Of a stretch of DNA of 64,000 nucleotides, positions 23,368 through 31,068 are shown in pieces. Numbering within the stretch: the first letter of the stretch is position 1; each line of letters begins with the position of its first letter. This stretch comes from JALZAI01 sp038207565 (GTDB taxonomy: Bacteria > Actinomycetota > Actinomycetes > Mycobacteriales > Jatrophihabitantaceae), in contig JBBQZQ010000013.1 of NCBI GenBank assembly GCA_038207565.1, positions 26,337 to 90,336 on the forward strand, written 5' to 3'. The position numbers and the translations under genes are program-made. The notes beneath the pieces were generated by a model. The model ran no database searches and was not told where the DNA came from. It was given only the letters and a program-made list of their open reading frames with translations.

Positions 23368-25145
23368 GAAAGCGCAATGTAGCGAGCGCGACGACGGTCG
23401 TCACAGAGCCCGACCGCAGCGTCGCATCGACACGACCGGCCGAAACCGGCGTCCGCTTCGGTGGCACTCGCCTCGGCGAGATGCTCATCGAGGCAAAGTT
23501 GGCGACGGAGCAACAGGTCGTAGCCGCACTCGAGGCAGCGCAACAGGGCACCGGTAAGCGGCTGGGACAGCTGCTCGTCGAACTCGGGACGCTCGACGAG
23601 CGTGACCTGGCGCGCGTATTGGCGAAACAGCAGTCGCTGGAGGTCGTCGACCTCCGCCAAATCACGCCGGACCCAGCAGCGACCGAACTGATGACCGAGG
23701 CGATGGCACGCTCGCTGTCTGCGGTGGCATTGTCGGTCAACGACGACAAAGTGATTGTCGCGGTCGCCGACCCGTCCCCACAAGTTCTCCAAAGCCTCCG
23801 CGACGTGATCGGCAGGGCAGTGCTTGTCCAGGTCGCCTCAGAACCGGACATCGTGCGCGCGATCGGCAACAGCTACCGCGCTCTGACCGGCATCACCAGC
23901 CACGTCCAGGCCTTCGAGGCTCGAGACACCGTCCGCAACGACGCCGTACGGCTTGAGGCGGTCGCCGCAAGCGACGACGCACCGGTAGTCCAGGTCGTAC
24001 GGCTGGTGATAACACAGGGGCTACGCGACCGAGCCTCCGACATTCATATCGAGCCCCAGGACGGTCGCATCAGGGTGCGCTACCGCGTCGACGGCGCACT
24101 GCACGACGTGCTCGACCTGCCCGGGTCGATGGGCCCTGCGTTCGTGAGCCGCGTGAAGATCCTCGCCGGCATGAACATCGTCGAGCGTCGCCGTTCGCAA
24201 GACGGCCAGATCAGCATGGACGTCGAGAATCGCGCTGTCGACATCCGCGTCGCGACCACCGCGGTCATCGGCGGCGAGAAGGTCGTGATGCGACTGCTGG
24301 ATAAGAGCCGCCCGCTGTTCCGCCTCGAGCAGCTGGGAATGACCGAGCAGATGACCGCGCAGTACTCCAAGCTGCTGCATTCGCCGTACGGCATGGTGAT
24401 CTGCGCCGGCCCTACAGGGAGTGGTAAGACAACCACCTTGTACGGCTCGCTCGGCGAGATCAACACCCCCGAGCGCAACATCATGACGATCGAGGATCCG
24501 GTCGAGTACACCTTCCCGTCAATCAATCAGATCCAGATCAATGAGCAGGCCGGCATCACCTTCGCCGGGGGTCTCAAGGCGATCCTTCGCCAGGACCCCG
24601 ACGTCATCCTCGTCGGCGAGGTTCGTGACGCCGAGACCGCCCGCATCGCGGTTCAGTCCGCGTTGACGGGACATCTGGTGCTCTCGTCGCTGCACGCCAC
24701 GGACGCCGTCTCGGCGTTGCACAGGCTGCTAGACATGGGAATCGAAAACTTCCTGGTCGCCTCGTCAGTCACCGCTGTGCTCTCGCAGCGCCTGGTTCGA
24801 CGCGTGTGCGACAATTGCCAAGAAGTCTACGAGCCGCCGGCCGAGGAGCTCGCATTTCTCCGGACGATGGGCGGCCAAATACCCGAACGCGGATTCGTGC
24901 GGGGCGCAGGCTGCAACTTTTGCGCCAAGACAGGTTACCTCGAACGGATTGGCGTCTACGAGCTGATGCCCGTGACCGACTCGATACGCGACCTCGTCTT
25001 GGACCGCGGCTCGCATGACGACCTTCGCAAGGTGGCGCGATCCGAGGGCATGCATTCGCTGCAGGAAGAAGCCGTCCGACTGGTCGAGGCGGGCGTGACG
25101 AACCTCGCCGAGGTGCTCCGCTCCATCTACGTTGTCGGAGCTTGA
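23364..25145 (+). CDS. pilB: Type IV pilus extension ATPase
   Basis: 593-residue GspE/PilB ATPase that drives pilus assembly. The N-terminal GspE-II domain (residues about 35-170: FGGTRLGEMLIEAKLATEQQVVAALEAAQ ... VVDLRQI) is followed by the ATPase core with Walker A GPTGSGKTTTLYG, IEDPVEYTFPSINQIQIN, Walker B DPDVILVGEVRD and LSSLHATDAVSAL. A four-Cys zinc site is present as CDNC and CNFC. The GTG start overlaps the pilT stop. The N-terminal domain type is often a receptor for c-di-GMP in other bacteria, which fits the GGDEF-EAL gene nearby; binding here is not shown. Confidence 0.95.
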   Translation: MRKRNVASATTVVTEPDRSVASTRPAETGVRFGGTRLGEMLIEAKLATEQQVVAALEAAQQGTGKRLGQLLVELGTLDERDLARVLAKQQSLEVVDLRQITPDPAATELMTEAMARSLSAVALSVNDDKVIVAVADPSPQVLQSLRDVIGRAVLVQVASEPDIVRAIGNSYRALTGITSHVQAFEARDTVRNDAVRLEAVAASDDAPVVQVVRLVITQGLRDRASDIHIEPQDGRIRVRYRVDGALHDVLDLPGSMGPAFVSRVKILAGMNIVERRRSQDGQISMDVENRAVDIRVATTAVIGGEKVVMRLLDKSRPLFRLEQLGMTEQMTAQYSKLLHSPYGMVICAGPTGSGKTTTLYGSLGEINTPERNIMTIEDPVEYTFPSINQIQINEQAGITFAGGLKAILRQDPDVILVGEVRDAETARIAVQSALTGHLVLSSLHATDAVSALHRLLDMGIENFLVASSVTAVLSQRLVRRVCDNCQEVYEPPAEELAFLRTMGGQIPERGFVRGAGCNFCAKTGYLERIGVYELMPVTDSIRDLVLDRGSHDDLRKVARSEGMHSLQEEAVRLVEAGVTNLAEVLRSIYVVGA

Positions 25146-25146
25146 C

Positions 25147-26352
25147 ATGACGAAATACGCCTATGTGGCGATACAGGTTGACGGCCAGCTAGCGAAAGGC
25201 GTCGAAAGGGCCGACAGCCGCGAGGCAGCCGAACTCGCGCTTTATGAGCGCGAGCTGCGCGGGATCAGGATCACGGAAAAGAAGAGCCTTCTCAAGGCCG
25301 AAGTATCCGCGCCGCGAGTGAAGCGCGAGGTAATCATGCACATCTCGCGGCAGCTCGGTGCGTTCGTCCGTGCCGGGTTGCCGTTGATCGACGCAGTGCA
25401 CACGCTCGGCGTCGAGGCGACCAACTCCTCCGTTCGGCGCATGCTGTCCGACGTCGAGGACGGGCTGCGCGGCGGTGACAAGCTGTCGGACTGCTTCGAT
25501 AGGCATCCTAAGATTTTCCCCGAGTATTACCGCGGCATCCTCCGCTCGGCGGAGCTCACCGGCCAGCTCGACACCGTACTCGACCAGCTCGCGAAGTATC
25601 TCGAGCGTGACCTCGAGGCACGGCGCCGGATCAAATCCGCAATGATCTATCCGGTCATCATCGGTATCATGTCGCTTGGCACCGTCGTCGTTCTCGCCGG
25701 TTTCGTGCTGCCGCGGTTCAAGGTCTTCTTCGCCGGCTTGCACGCAGAGCTGCCGCTGCCCACGCGAATCCTGCTCACATCGACCGATTTCATTACCAAT
25801 TATTGGTGGGCCCTGTCGGGCGGACTTGTCGCCTTATGCCTGATCTCCTATGTCGTGTTGCGCACTGAGCGTGGCCGTTACGCCCGAGACCGCCTTTTCC
25901 TGGCCACACCGGTGTTGGGTGACACCATCCAATTCGCTTTGGTCGAGCGCTTCTGCCGCATCCTCTCCTCGATGGTCGGCGCCGGAGTGTCTCTCCCGGA
26001 GGCGCTTCGAGTGTCGACCGAGTCGCTGCGCAATCTGGTGTTCACGCGTGCGCTGAGCGGTGTGGGTGAGGCGATGCTGGAGGGCGAGGGCCTCGCGGAG
26101 CCGCTGGTGAAGACGGGTCTCTTTCCGACCACCGCAGCCCAGATGATGCGGGTCGGTGAGGACACCGGAACGCTCGACACCCAGCTTGAAGTGACCGCTG
26201 CGTACTACGAGGGCGAACTCGACTACAAGCTCAAGAAGCTGACCGCGCTGTTTGAACCAATCATGATCGTCCTCATGGGCGCGGTCGTCGGTTTCGTGGC
26301 CGTTGCACTCGTGTCGGCGATGTACGGCATCTTCAACCAAGTCAAGGTCTGA
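25147..26352 (+). CDS. pilC: Type IV pilus inner-membrane platform protein
   Basis: 401-residue GspF/PilC platform protein on which PilB and PilT act. It shows the two GspF repeats: the first starts MHISRQLGAFVRAGLPLIDAVHTLG with RSAELTGQLDTVLDQLAKYLERD and a transmembrane helix, the second starts ALVERFCRILSSMVGAGVSLPEALRVS with MRVGEDTGTLDTQLEVTAAYYEGELDYKLKKLTALFEPIMI and a final helix. The start is ATG at 25147, 1 bp after the pilB stop; a TTG at 25132 inside pilB is less likely. Confidence 0.94.
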   Translation: MTKYAYVAIQVDGQLAKGVERADSREAAELALYERELRGIRITEKKSLLKAEVSAPRVKREVIMHISRQLGAFVRAGLPLIDAVHTLGVEATNSSVRRMLSDVEDGLRGGDKLSDCFDRHPKIFPEYYRGILRSAELTGQLDTVLDQLAKYLERDLEARRRIKSAMIYPVIIGIMSLGTVVVLAGFVLPRFKVFFAGLHAELPLPTRILLTSTDFITNYWWALSGGLVALCLISYVVLRTERGRYARDRLFLATPVLGDTIQFALVERFCRILSSMVGAGVSLPEALRVSTESLRNLVFTRALSGVGEAMLEGEGLAEPLVKTGLFPTTAAQMMRVGEDTGTLDTQLEVTAAYYEGELDYKLKKLTALFEPIMIVLMGAVVGFVAVALVSAMYGIFNQVKV

Positions 26353-26357
26353 GTCGA

Positions 26358-26846
26358 TTGAGGGTCGGCACGTCTCGCGCTGCGCGCGACCAGGGCGAGA
26401 GCTTGATCGAGCTGATCCTGGCCGTAGCCATCATGGGCATCGCGGTGGTTTCCATCGTCAGTGGGCTCGGCACCAGCATCCTGATGTCTGACATCCACCG
26501 CAAGCAAGCCACCGCCGGCGCCTACGTCCGTGACTATGCCGAGGCTGTGCAGAGCTATGTCGGGGGCACCGGATACACGGCGTGCGCAGCGCCGGCTTCG
26601 TACTCGGCCAGCAACGTCGGATTCACCGGGACGCCCAGCGGCTACGCCGCGTCGCCCATCTCACTGCAGTACTGGACCGGAACCGCATGGAGCGTTTCCC
26701 CTTGCTCAGCTGACACCGGTCTGCAGCGGTTGACAGTGCAGGTGGCCAGCAGCACCAACGCCCGCGCGAGCGAACAGACCGTGGTAATCCTGCGCAAGCC
26801 GTGCGGACCGACGCTGCCCGACGGCTCGGTCAGGCCAACATGCTGA
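26358..26846 (+). CDS. Minor prepilin (PilV-like)
   Basis: 162 residues, starting at TTG 26358, 5 bp after pilC. The leader ends in Gly, then ESLIELILAVAIMGIAVVSIVSGLGTSIL with Glu at +1 and the required Glu at +5, so PilD cleavage and assembly are expected. The +1 Glu instead of Phe/Met is unusual. The globular region carries four Cys, including CAAP and the last residue. It overlaps the next prepilin gene by 7 bp. Confidence 0.85.
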   Translation: MRVGTSRAARDQGESLIELILAVAIMGIAVVSIVSGLGTSILMSDIHRKQATAGAYVRDYAEAVQSYVGGTGYTACAAPASYSASNVGFTGTPSGYAASPISLQYWTGTAWSVSPCSADTGLQRLTVQVASSTNARASEQTVVILRKPCGPTLPDGSVRPTC

Positions 26847-27478
26847 GGCGGGGTCAAGACGGGTTCACGCTGGTCGAGATGTTGGTGGTGATTGTGATCA
26901 TCGGTGTCATCACCATCCCCCTCTCGAGGGTTCTGATCAGCTACCTCCACAACAGTGATGCGACGACGGCCCGCCTCACCGAATCGCATGACGCGCAGAT
27001 CGCCGCCGCCTACTTCTCGCAGGACGTGGCCAGCATGGGCGCACGGGACTGGGCCGACTCCACGACGCCATACAAGTTAGTTCAGTCCGTTGAGCTGAAT
27101 GCGCCTGAAACCGGCGGAATCTATCCCTGCGGTGCTGACGGTTCGCTCAAGGCGGTTGTGCGCCTGGGATGGGACGAATTCGCCTCCGAAGCCTCAGCAG
27201 CGGCGACCCAGATGCGCGCGGCGTATGTGGTGGAGCCCGTCGCATCGGGGCGCAACGAGTTGCACCGGCTGATATGCGCAGGCTCGGCGACCGTGGCATC
27301 TGACCTTGTGCTGGCACATGATCTGGTGTCGGCGACCGTCACCTGTTCGTCCAATTGCGCAGGCACCGGCGCCAACGTCCCGCAGAGCATCAACCTGACC
27401 TTGAACATCCACGACTTGCACAGCGACGCGGGCAGCAACTACATCATTGTCCTCACCGGGCAGCGGAGGCAGACATGA
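26840..27478 (+). CDS. Minor prepilin (PilW/GspJ-like)
   Basis: 212-residue prepilin. The start is ATG at 26840, inside the end of the previous gene. Leader MLRRGQDG, then FTLVEMLVVIVIIGVITIPLSRVLI with Glu at +5. The larger globular part (EFASEASAAATQMRAAYVVE..., CSSNCAGTG) resembles the PilW/GspJ size class. Its stop overlaps the following start by 4 bp (ATGA), so the three pilin-like genes form one translationally coupled run and probably assemble together at the pilus tip. Confidence 0.84.
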   Translation: MLRRGQDGFTLVEMLVVIVIIGVITIPLSRVLISYLHNSDATTARLTESHDAQIAAAYFSQDVASMGARDWADSTTPYKLVQSVELNAPETGGIYPCGADGSLKAVVRLGWDEFASEASAAATQMRAAYVVEPVASGRNELHRLICAGSATVASDLVLAHDLVSATVTCSSNCAGTGANVPQSINLTLNIHDLHSDAGSNYIIVLTGQRRQT

Positions 27479-29646
27479 CCGGCGCGGTCCGACGGCGCGA
27501 CGACGCGTCCACCGATGAAGGCGCTACGCTGATCCTCGCGCTGATCGTCATTACCGTGATCGCGTTGGTAGTCGGTGCGATGTTAGCTTTCGCGGACACA
27601 AGCGTCCGCACGACGGTCGCGGTGCGCGCGCAGGCCGGTAACGCATATGGCGCCGACGGTGCCGCCGACGCCGCGATCAACGCCCTTCGCACCAACGGAT
27701 ACAACAACGACTCTTCCAGTACCACCTATCCGAAATGCTTCGGTGCCACCAACACCTTGAAGCTCGACAACTTCTACCCAGGCACAACAGGCGAGGTGCC
27801 GGCATCGGCGCGCGTGGTCTGCTCGCCGGACCCGATCAGCGGCGCCGGGGGTGGCCTGGTACCCATCACGAACGCGAATAAGCCGGGCAACGCGATCCTT
27901 ACGCTGGGCGCTAACCCCGGAGAGGACGGTCTCCACATCAAGGGGTTAAGCAGCACGATTCCATTTACCGTCCACGGCTCCGTGGTGTCAAACTCCAACA
28001 TCAAGGTCACGAATGGCTCGCTCGTGTCGAACACCGCGGTGTTCGCGCACTCCGGATGTTCGGGCACGATCGTCAGCGCGCCTGCCGCGGCATGCACTTC
28101 CCCAGCGGCTGCCGACCCCAATTATCAATTCGATCCGGCCTACGGCTCGCCGGCCAACGCCGTGCCGACATATCGCTCCGTGCCGGCGGCGATCGCAGCG
28201 AACTGCCCGGCGGGGGTAATGACCTTCTTACCCGGCTACTACGACGACGCCAGTGCCTTGTCGGCGCTCATGTCAGGCTCAGGAAGCAATCCCTGCAGCG
28301 GCAGCGTCTGGTGGTTCAAGCCTGGCGCCTATTACTTTGACTTTCACAATTCGAACTCCCAGAACGCCGTGCTTCCTTCGGACAACGACCTGTGGACGGT
28401 CGGCTCCGGGCAACTACTCGGTGGGACGCCGATCAACGCCGCTGGCGCCCCACTTTCGCAACCCAGCAAACCGGTTTCCGTTCCCGGGGGGTGCCAGAAC
28501 CCGATCAAGTCGACGACAGCGTCGGGCGTGCAATTCATCTTCGGTGGCGACAGCCAATTCCAGGTCAGCGGTACCGCCGACGCCGAGATCTGCGGAACGT
28601 CCCGGTCGCCTGCCGACGCGCGGCCGACGATCGCCGTGTACGGCCTGAAGTCCGGTACGGCGACCACGACCTCGGCCGTCGGCCTGCAGGCGACCACGGT
28701 CACCTCGACCGGCACCGGCACCCCGTTCATCGCGCCGGCGGGCGGCACGCTCACCACCGGCGTTGCGGCGGCGGACAGCAAATTCGACACGTGGACCAAG
28801 ACGGGCACGACCAGCCGGAGCGCGACCCTAGCCCTATCCACCTTCGCGCCGACGCCGGTCATCCCGGCGGGGTCCATCGTCTCCTCGGCGAAGCTGCGCA
28901 TCGTCTACGGCGCCAGCCCGCCGGCAGTCTCGCGCAGCGTGGTTATCACGCCGAATACCCCCGGCGCTGTAGCGATCACAAAAACTGTATCCACCGCAGC
29001 GAAACCGCCTAACTCGACGCAAACCGTCGACCTCAACGACGCTACGGCTACCGGACTGGCCGCGTCGATCCACACCTACGGCTTCGCCGGTGCGTCGCTG
29101 TTTTATACGTCGACACTGACTGCCGCAGGTGTCGAGAATGTCGATGCAGTGCTGCTGGACCTGAGCTACATACCGCCGGCCTTCCGGGCCGAAAACACCA
29201 CATCGGTTGCGGGTAACTGCCTTGCCAGCACGTACACCGGCGGGTCCGCCGGACAATGCGCTGTTGTGTCGACGTCAAGCAGCTACAAGGGCAGCTTCTA
29301 TATCCAGGCGCTGGCCTACACGCCGGTCGCGGTCATCGATCTGACGCTGAGCAACATCACACAGCAGGCGTTGCGCTTCGGCGTCGTCTCACGCGCGTTG
29401 TGGGCCAAGGAGACGGGCGCGATCAACTACACGGGCCCGGTCATCGAAGTCCCTGACAACTCGCCCGGCTACGGCCCAGGAGGCACCATCGTCTATCTGA
29501 CCGTTTACATGTGCCCGGCTGCGTCGTCTTGCGACACCGGCGGGAAAGTCGGGCTAAAAGCCAGGGTCCTCATCTTCGACCCATCCGGCACACCAAGCCC
29601 GCCGGCGCGACGGATCACGATCCAGAGCTGGAGCATGCAGCGCTAG
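27475..29646 (+). CDS. Very large PilX/GspK-like pilus protein, candidate tip adhesin
   Basis: 723 residues. The N-terminus DEGATLILALIVITVIALVVGAMLAFADTSV is a pilin-like helix after a Gly, but position +5 is Leu, not Glu, the hallmark of GspK/PilX-type proteins that cap and start the pilus. The rest is a long Ser/Thr/Gly/Ala-rich beta region with scattered Cys, including SVAGNCLASTYTGGSAGQC and MCPAASSCDTGG, as expected for an extracellular protein. PilX and GspK are usually well under half this length, so the extra mass is likely an adhesive or surface domain. The start is ATG at 27475, overlapping the previous stop. Last gene of the operon. Confidence 0.75.
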   Translation: MTGAVRRRDDASTDEGATLILALIVITVIALVVGAMLAFADTSVRTTVAVRAQAGNAYGADGAADAAINALRTNGYNNDSSSTTYPKCFGATNTLKLDNFYPGTTGEVPASARVVCSPDPISGAGGGLVPITNANKPGNAILTLGANPGEDGLHIKGLSSTIPFTVHGSVVSNSNIKVTNGSLVSNTAVFAHSGCSGTIVSAPAAACTSPAAADPNYQFDPAYGSPANAVPTYRSVPAAIAANCPAGVMTFLPGYYDDASALSALMSGSGSNPCSGSVWWFKPGAYYFDFHNSNSQNAVLPSDNDLWTVGSGQLLGGTPINAAGAPLSQPSKPVSVPGGCQNPIKSTTASGVQFIFGGDSQFQVSGTADAEICGTSRSPADARPTIAVYGLKSGTATTTSAVGLQATTVTSTGTGTPFIAPAGGTLTTGVAAADSKFDTWTKTGTTSRSATLALSTFAPTPVIPAGSIVSSAKLRIVYGASPPAVSRSVVITPNTPGAVAITKTVSTAAKPPNSTQTVDLNDATATGLAASIHTYGFAGASLFYTSTLTAAGVENVDAVLLDLSYIPPAFRAENTTSVAGNCLASTYTGGSAGQCAVVSTSSSYKGSFYIQALAYTPVAVIDLTLSNITQQALRFGVVSRALWAKETGAINYTGPVIEVPDNSPGYGPGGTIVYLTVYMCPAASSCDTGGKVGLKARVLIFDPSGTPSPPARRITIQSWSMQR

Positions 29647-29686
29647 TCGGCCCGACGGCGACGTCACGAGTCGTGTTTCTGGCCGG

Positions 29687-30472
29687 TCATCGCCCGAGGC
29701 GGCCGTAGGCGTCCGCGATAGCCGAGCCGGCGAAGATTGCCACCAGTGCGCCGGCGATCATGAACGGCCCGAAGGGCAGGGCGGTCTTTCGACCGCCGCG
29801 GCCCGACGCCAACACGACGACACCCACGACCGAGCCCAGTGCGAAGCCGGCGAATCCGCCGACGGCCAACGCCGACCACGACAGGAACGCGAGCACGCCA
29901 CCCAGGACGCCAGCCAGCTTGACATCGCCGAAACCCATTCCAGCCGGATAGGCGAACGCCAGAGCGAAGTAAAGCGCGAACAGAGCAACCGCGCCGATCG
30001 CAGCCCGGCCCAGCGGCCACCAGTCGCCCTGCACGCCCGCCGCGAGACAGAGGAGAGCCGCGACAACCGGATATGAGGGTAGGACGATCGCGTCGGGCAA
30101 CCGCTTGACGTCGAAGTCGATGAAGCCCAGCGCGATGCCCACGGCGGCGAAGTAGAGGTAGGCGGGCAGCGCACTCAGCAAGCCGAGCTGAGCCATTCTC
30201 AGCGTGACCGCGACGAAAAGCAGGCTGGCGGCAAGCTCCACGAGCGGGTAACGCACGCTGATCGGCGCCCGGCAATGGGCGCACCGGCCGCGCAGGATCA
30301 GCCACCCGAACAACGGAACATTGTGGCGGTTGCGAACAGCGGCGTTGCACGAAGGACAGTGCGACGCTGGAGTGACCAGGGACTCGCCGAGCGGCACCCG
30401 ATAGATGACGACGTTCAGGAACGAGCCGACCGCCAATCCGAGCACGGCAACGAGGACCACCAGTACGCTCAT
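29687..30472 (-). CDS. pilD: Prepilin leader peptidase / N-methyltransferase
   Basis: Membrane aspartic protease that cuts prepilin leaders after Gly and methylates the new N-terminus. 261 residues with about eight membrane helices. The N-terminal cytoplasmic loop has the zinc tetracysteine CPSC and CAHC with the methyltransferase motif GSFLNVVIYRVP. The two protease Asp lie in GFIDFDVKRLPD and GMGFGDVKLAG. It converges with the pilus operon, 40 bp apart, so it has its own promoter. Confidence 0.93.
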   Translation of the reverse strand: MSVLVVLVAVLGLAVGSFLNVVIYRVPLGESLVTPASHCPSCNAAVRNRHNVPLFGWLILRGRCAHCRAPISVRYPLVELAASLLFVAVTLRMAQLGLLSALPAYLYFAAVGIALGFIDFDVKRLPDAIVLPSYPVVAALLCLAAGVQGDWWPLGRAAIGAVALFALYFALAFAYPAGMGFGDVKLAGVLGGVLAFLSWSALAVGGFAGFALGSVVGVVVLASGRGGRKTALPFGPFMIAGALVAIFAGSAIADAYGRLGR

Positions 30473-30566
30473 CAGCTAGCCCTCCCTGCCCCCCGTGCTT
30501 TTCGCATCCGCGGGGAGTAAGCCCCGTTCGGATACATCGGACGGTCGGGCAGGAGTCTGAGGTAAC

Positions 30567-31010
30567 TCAGCCGGTGATGTACTGCTCGAGGTGCTCGCGG
30601 TCCTGTTCGAGCTCGTGCATCCGGCTGGACACAACGTCCCCGATCGACACGATGCCGACCAGCTGAGCACCGTGCTCGCCCTGAGCCAGCACCGGCATGT
30701 GTCGGAAGCGTCGATCGGTCATGGTCGTCGCCACGCTGTCGACGGAATCCTGCGGTGCGCAGCTGACGACCGGACTGTTCATCATGTCGGCGACGCGACC
30801 CTGCAGCACCTCGGCCCCGCCGGTGTTCAGGCGCCGGACGACATCGCGTTCGGACACGATGCCGACGACTGCGTCGCCGTCGACCACCACGAGTGCTCCG
30901 ATCCGATGCTCAGCCAGCTGCGCGAGCAGATCGATGATCGATGCCGACGGCGCGATGGTCACCACCGTGGTTCCCGCGGTCTTGCGCCGCAGGATGTCCG
31001 AGATCCGCAT
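30567..31010 (-). CDS. Two-CBS-domain protein
   Basis: 147-residue cytoplasmic protein of two CBS motifs, which together form a Bateman module that binds adenosine nucleotides. First motif: TIAPSASIIDLLAQLAEHRIGALVVVDGDAVVGIVSERDVVRRL. Second: VSCAPQDSVDSVATTMTDRRFRHMPVLAQ...LVGIVSIGDVVSSRM, then a short helix. No effector domain is attached, so it probably acts on a partner. ATG at 31010. Stand-alone proteins of this type are common in actinobacteria; the partner is not known. Confidence 0.87.
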   Translation of the reverse strand: MRISDILRRKTAGTTVVTIAPSASIIDLLAQLAEHRIGALVVVDGDAVVGIVSERDVVRRLNTGGAEVLQGRVADMMNSPVVSCAPQDSVDSVATTMTDRRFRHMPVLAQGEHGAQLVGIVSIGDVVSSRMHELEQDREHLEQYITG

Positions 31011-31068
31011 TTGCCCAGCTCCCGACGTGTCCGGTCAGCGCGCGATGCGCCGGCGTCCGCCCCCGACG

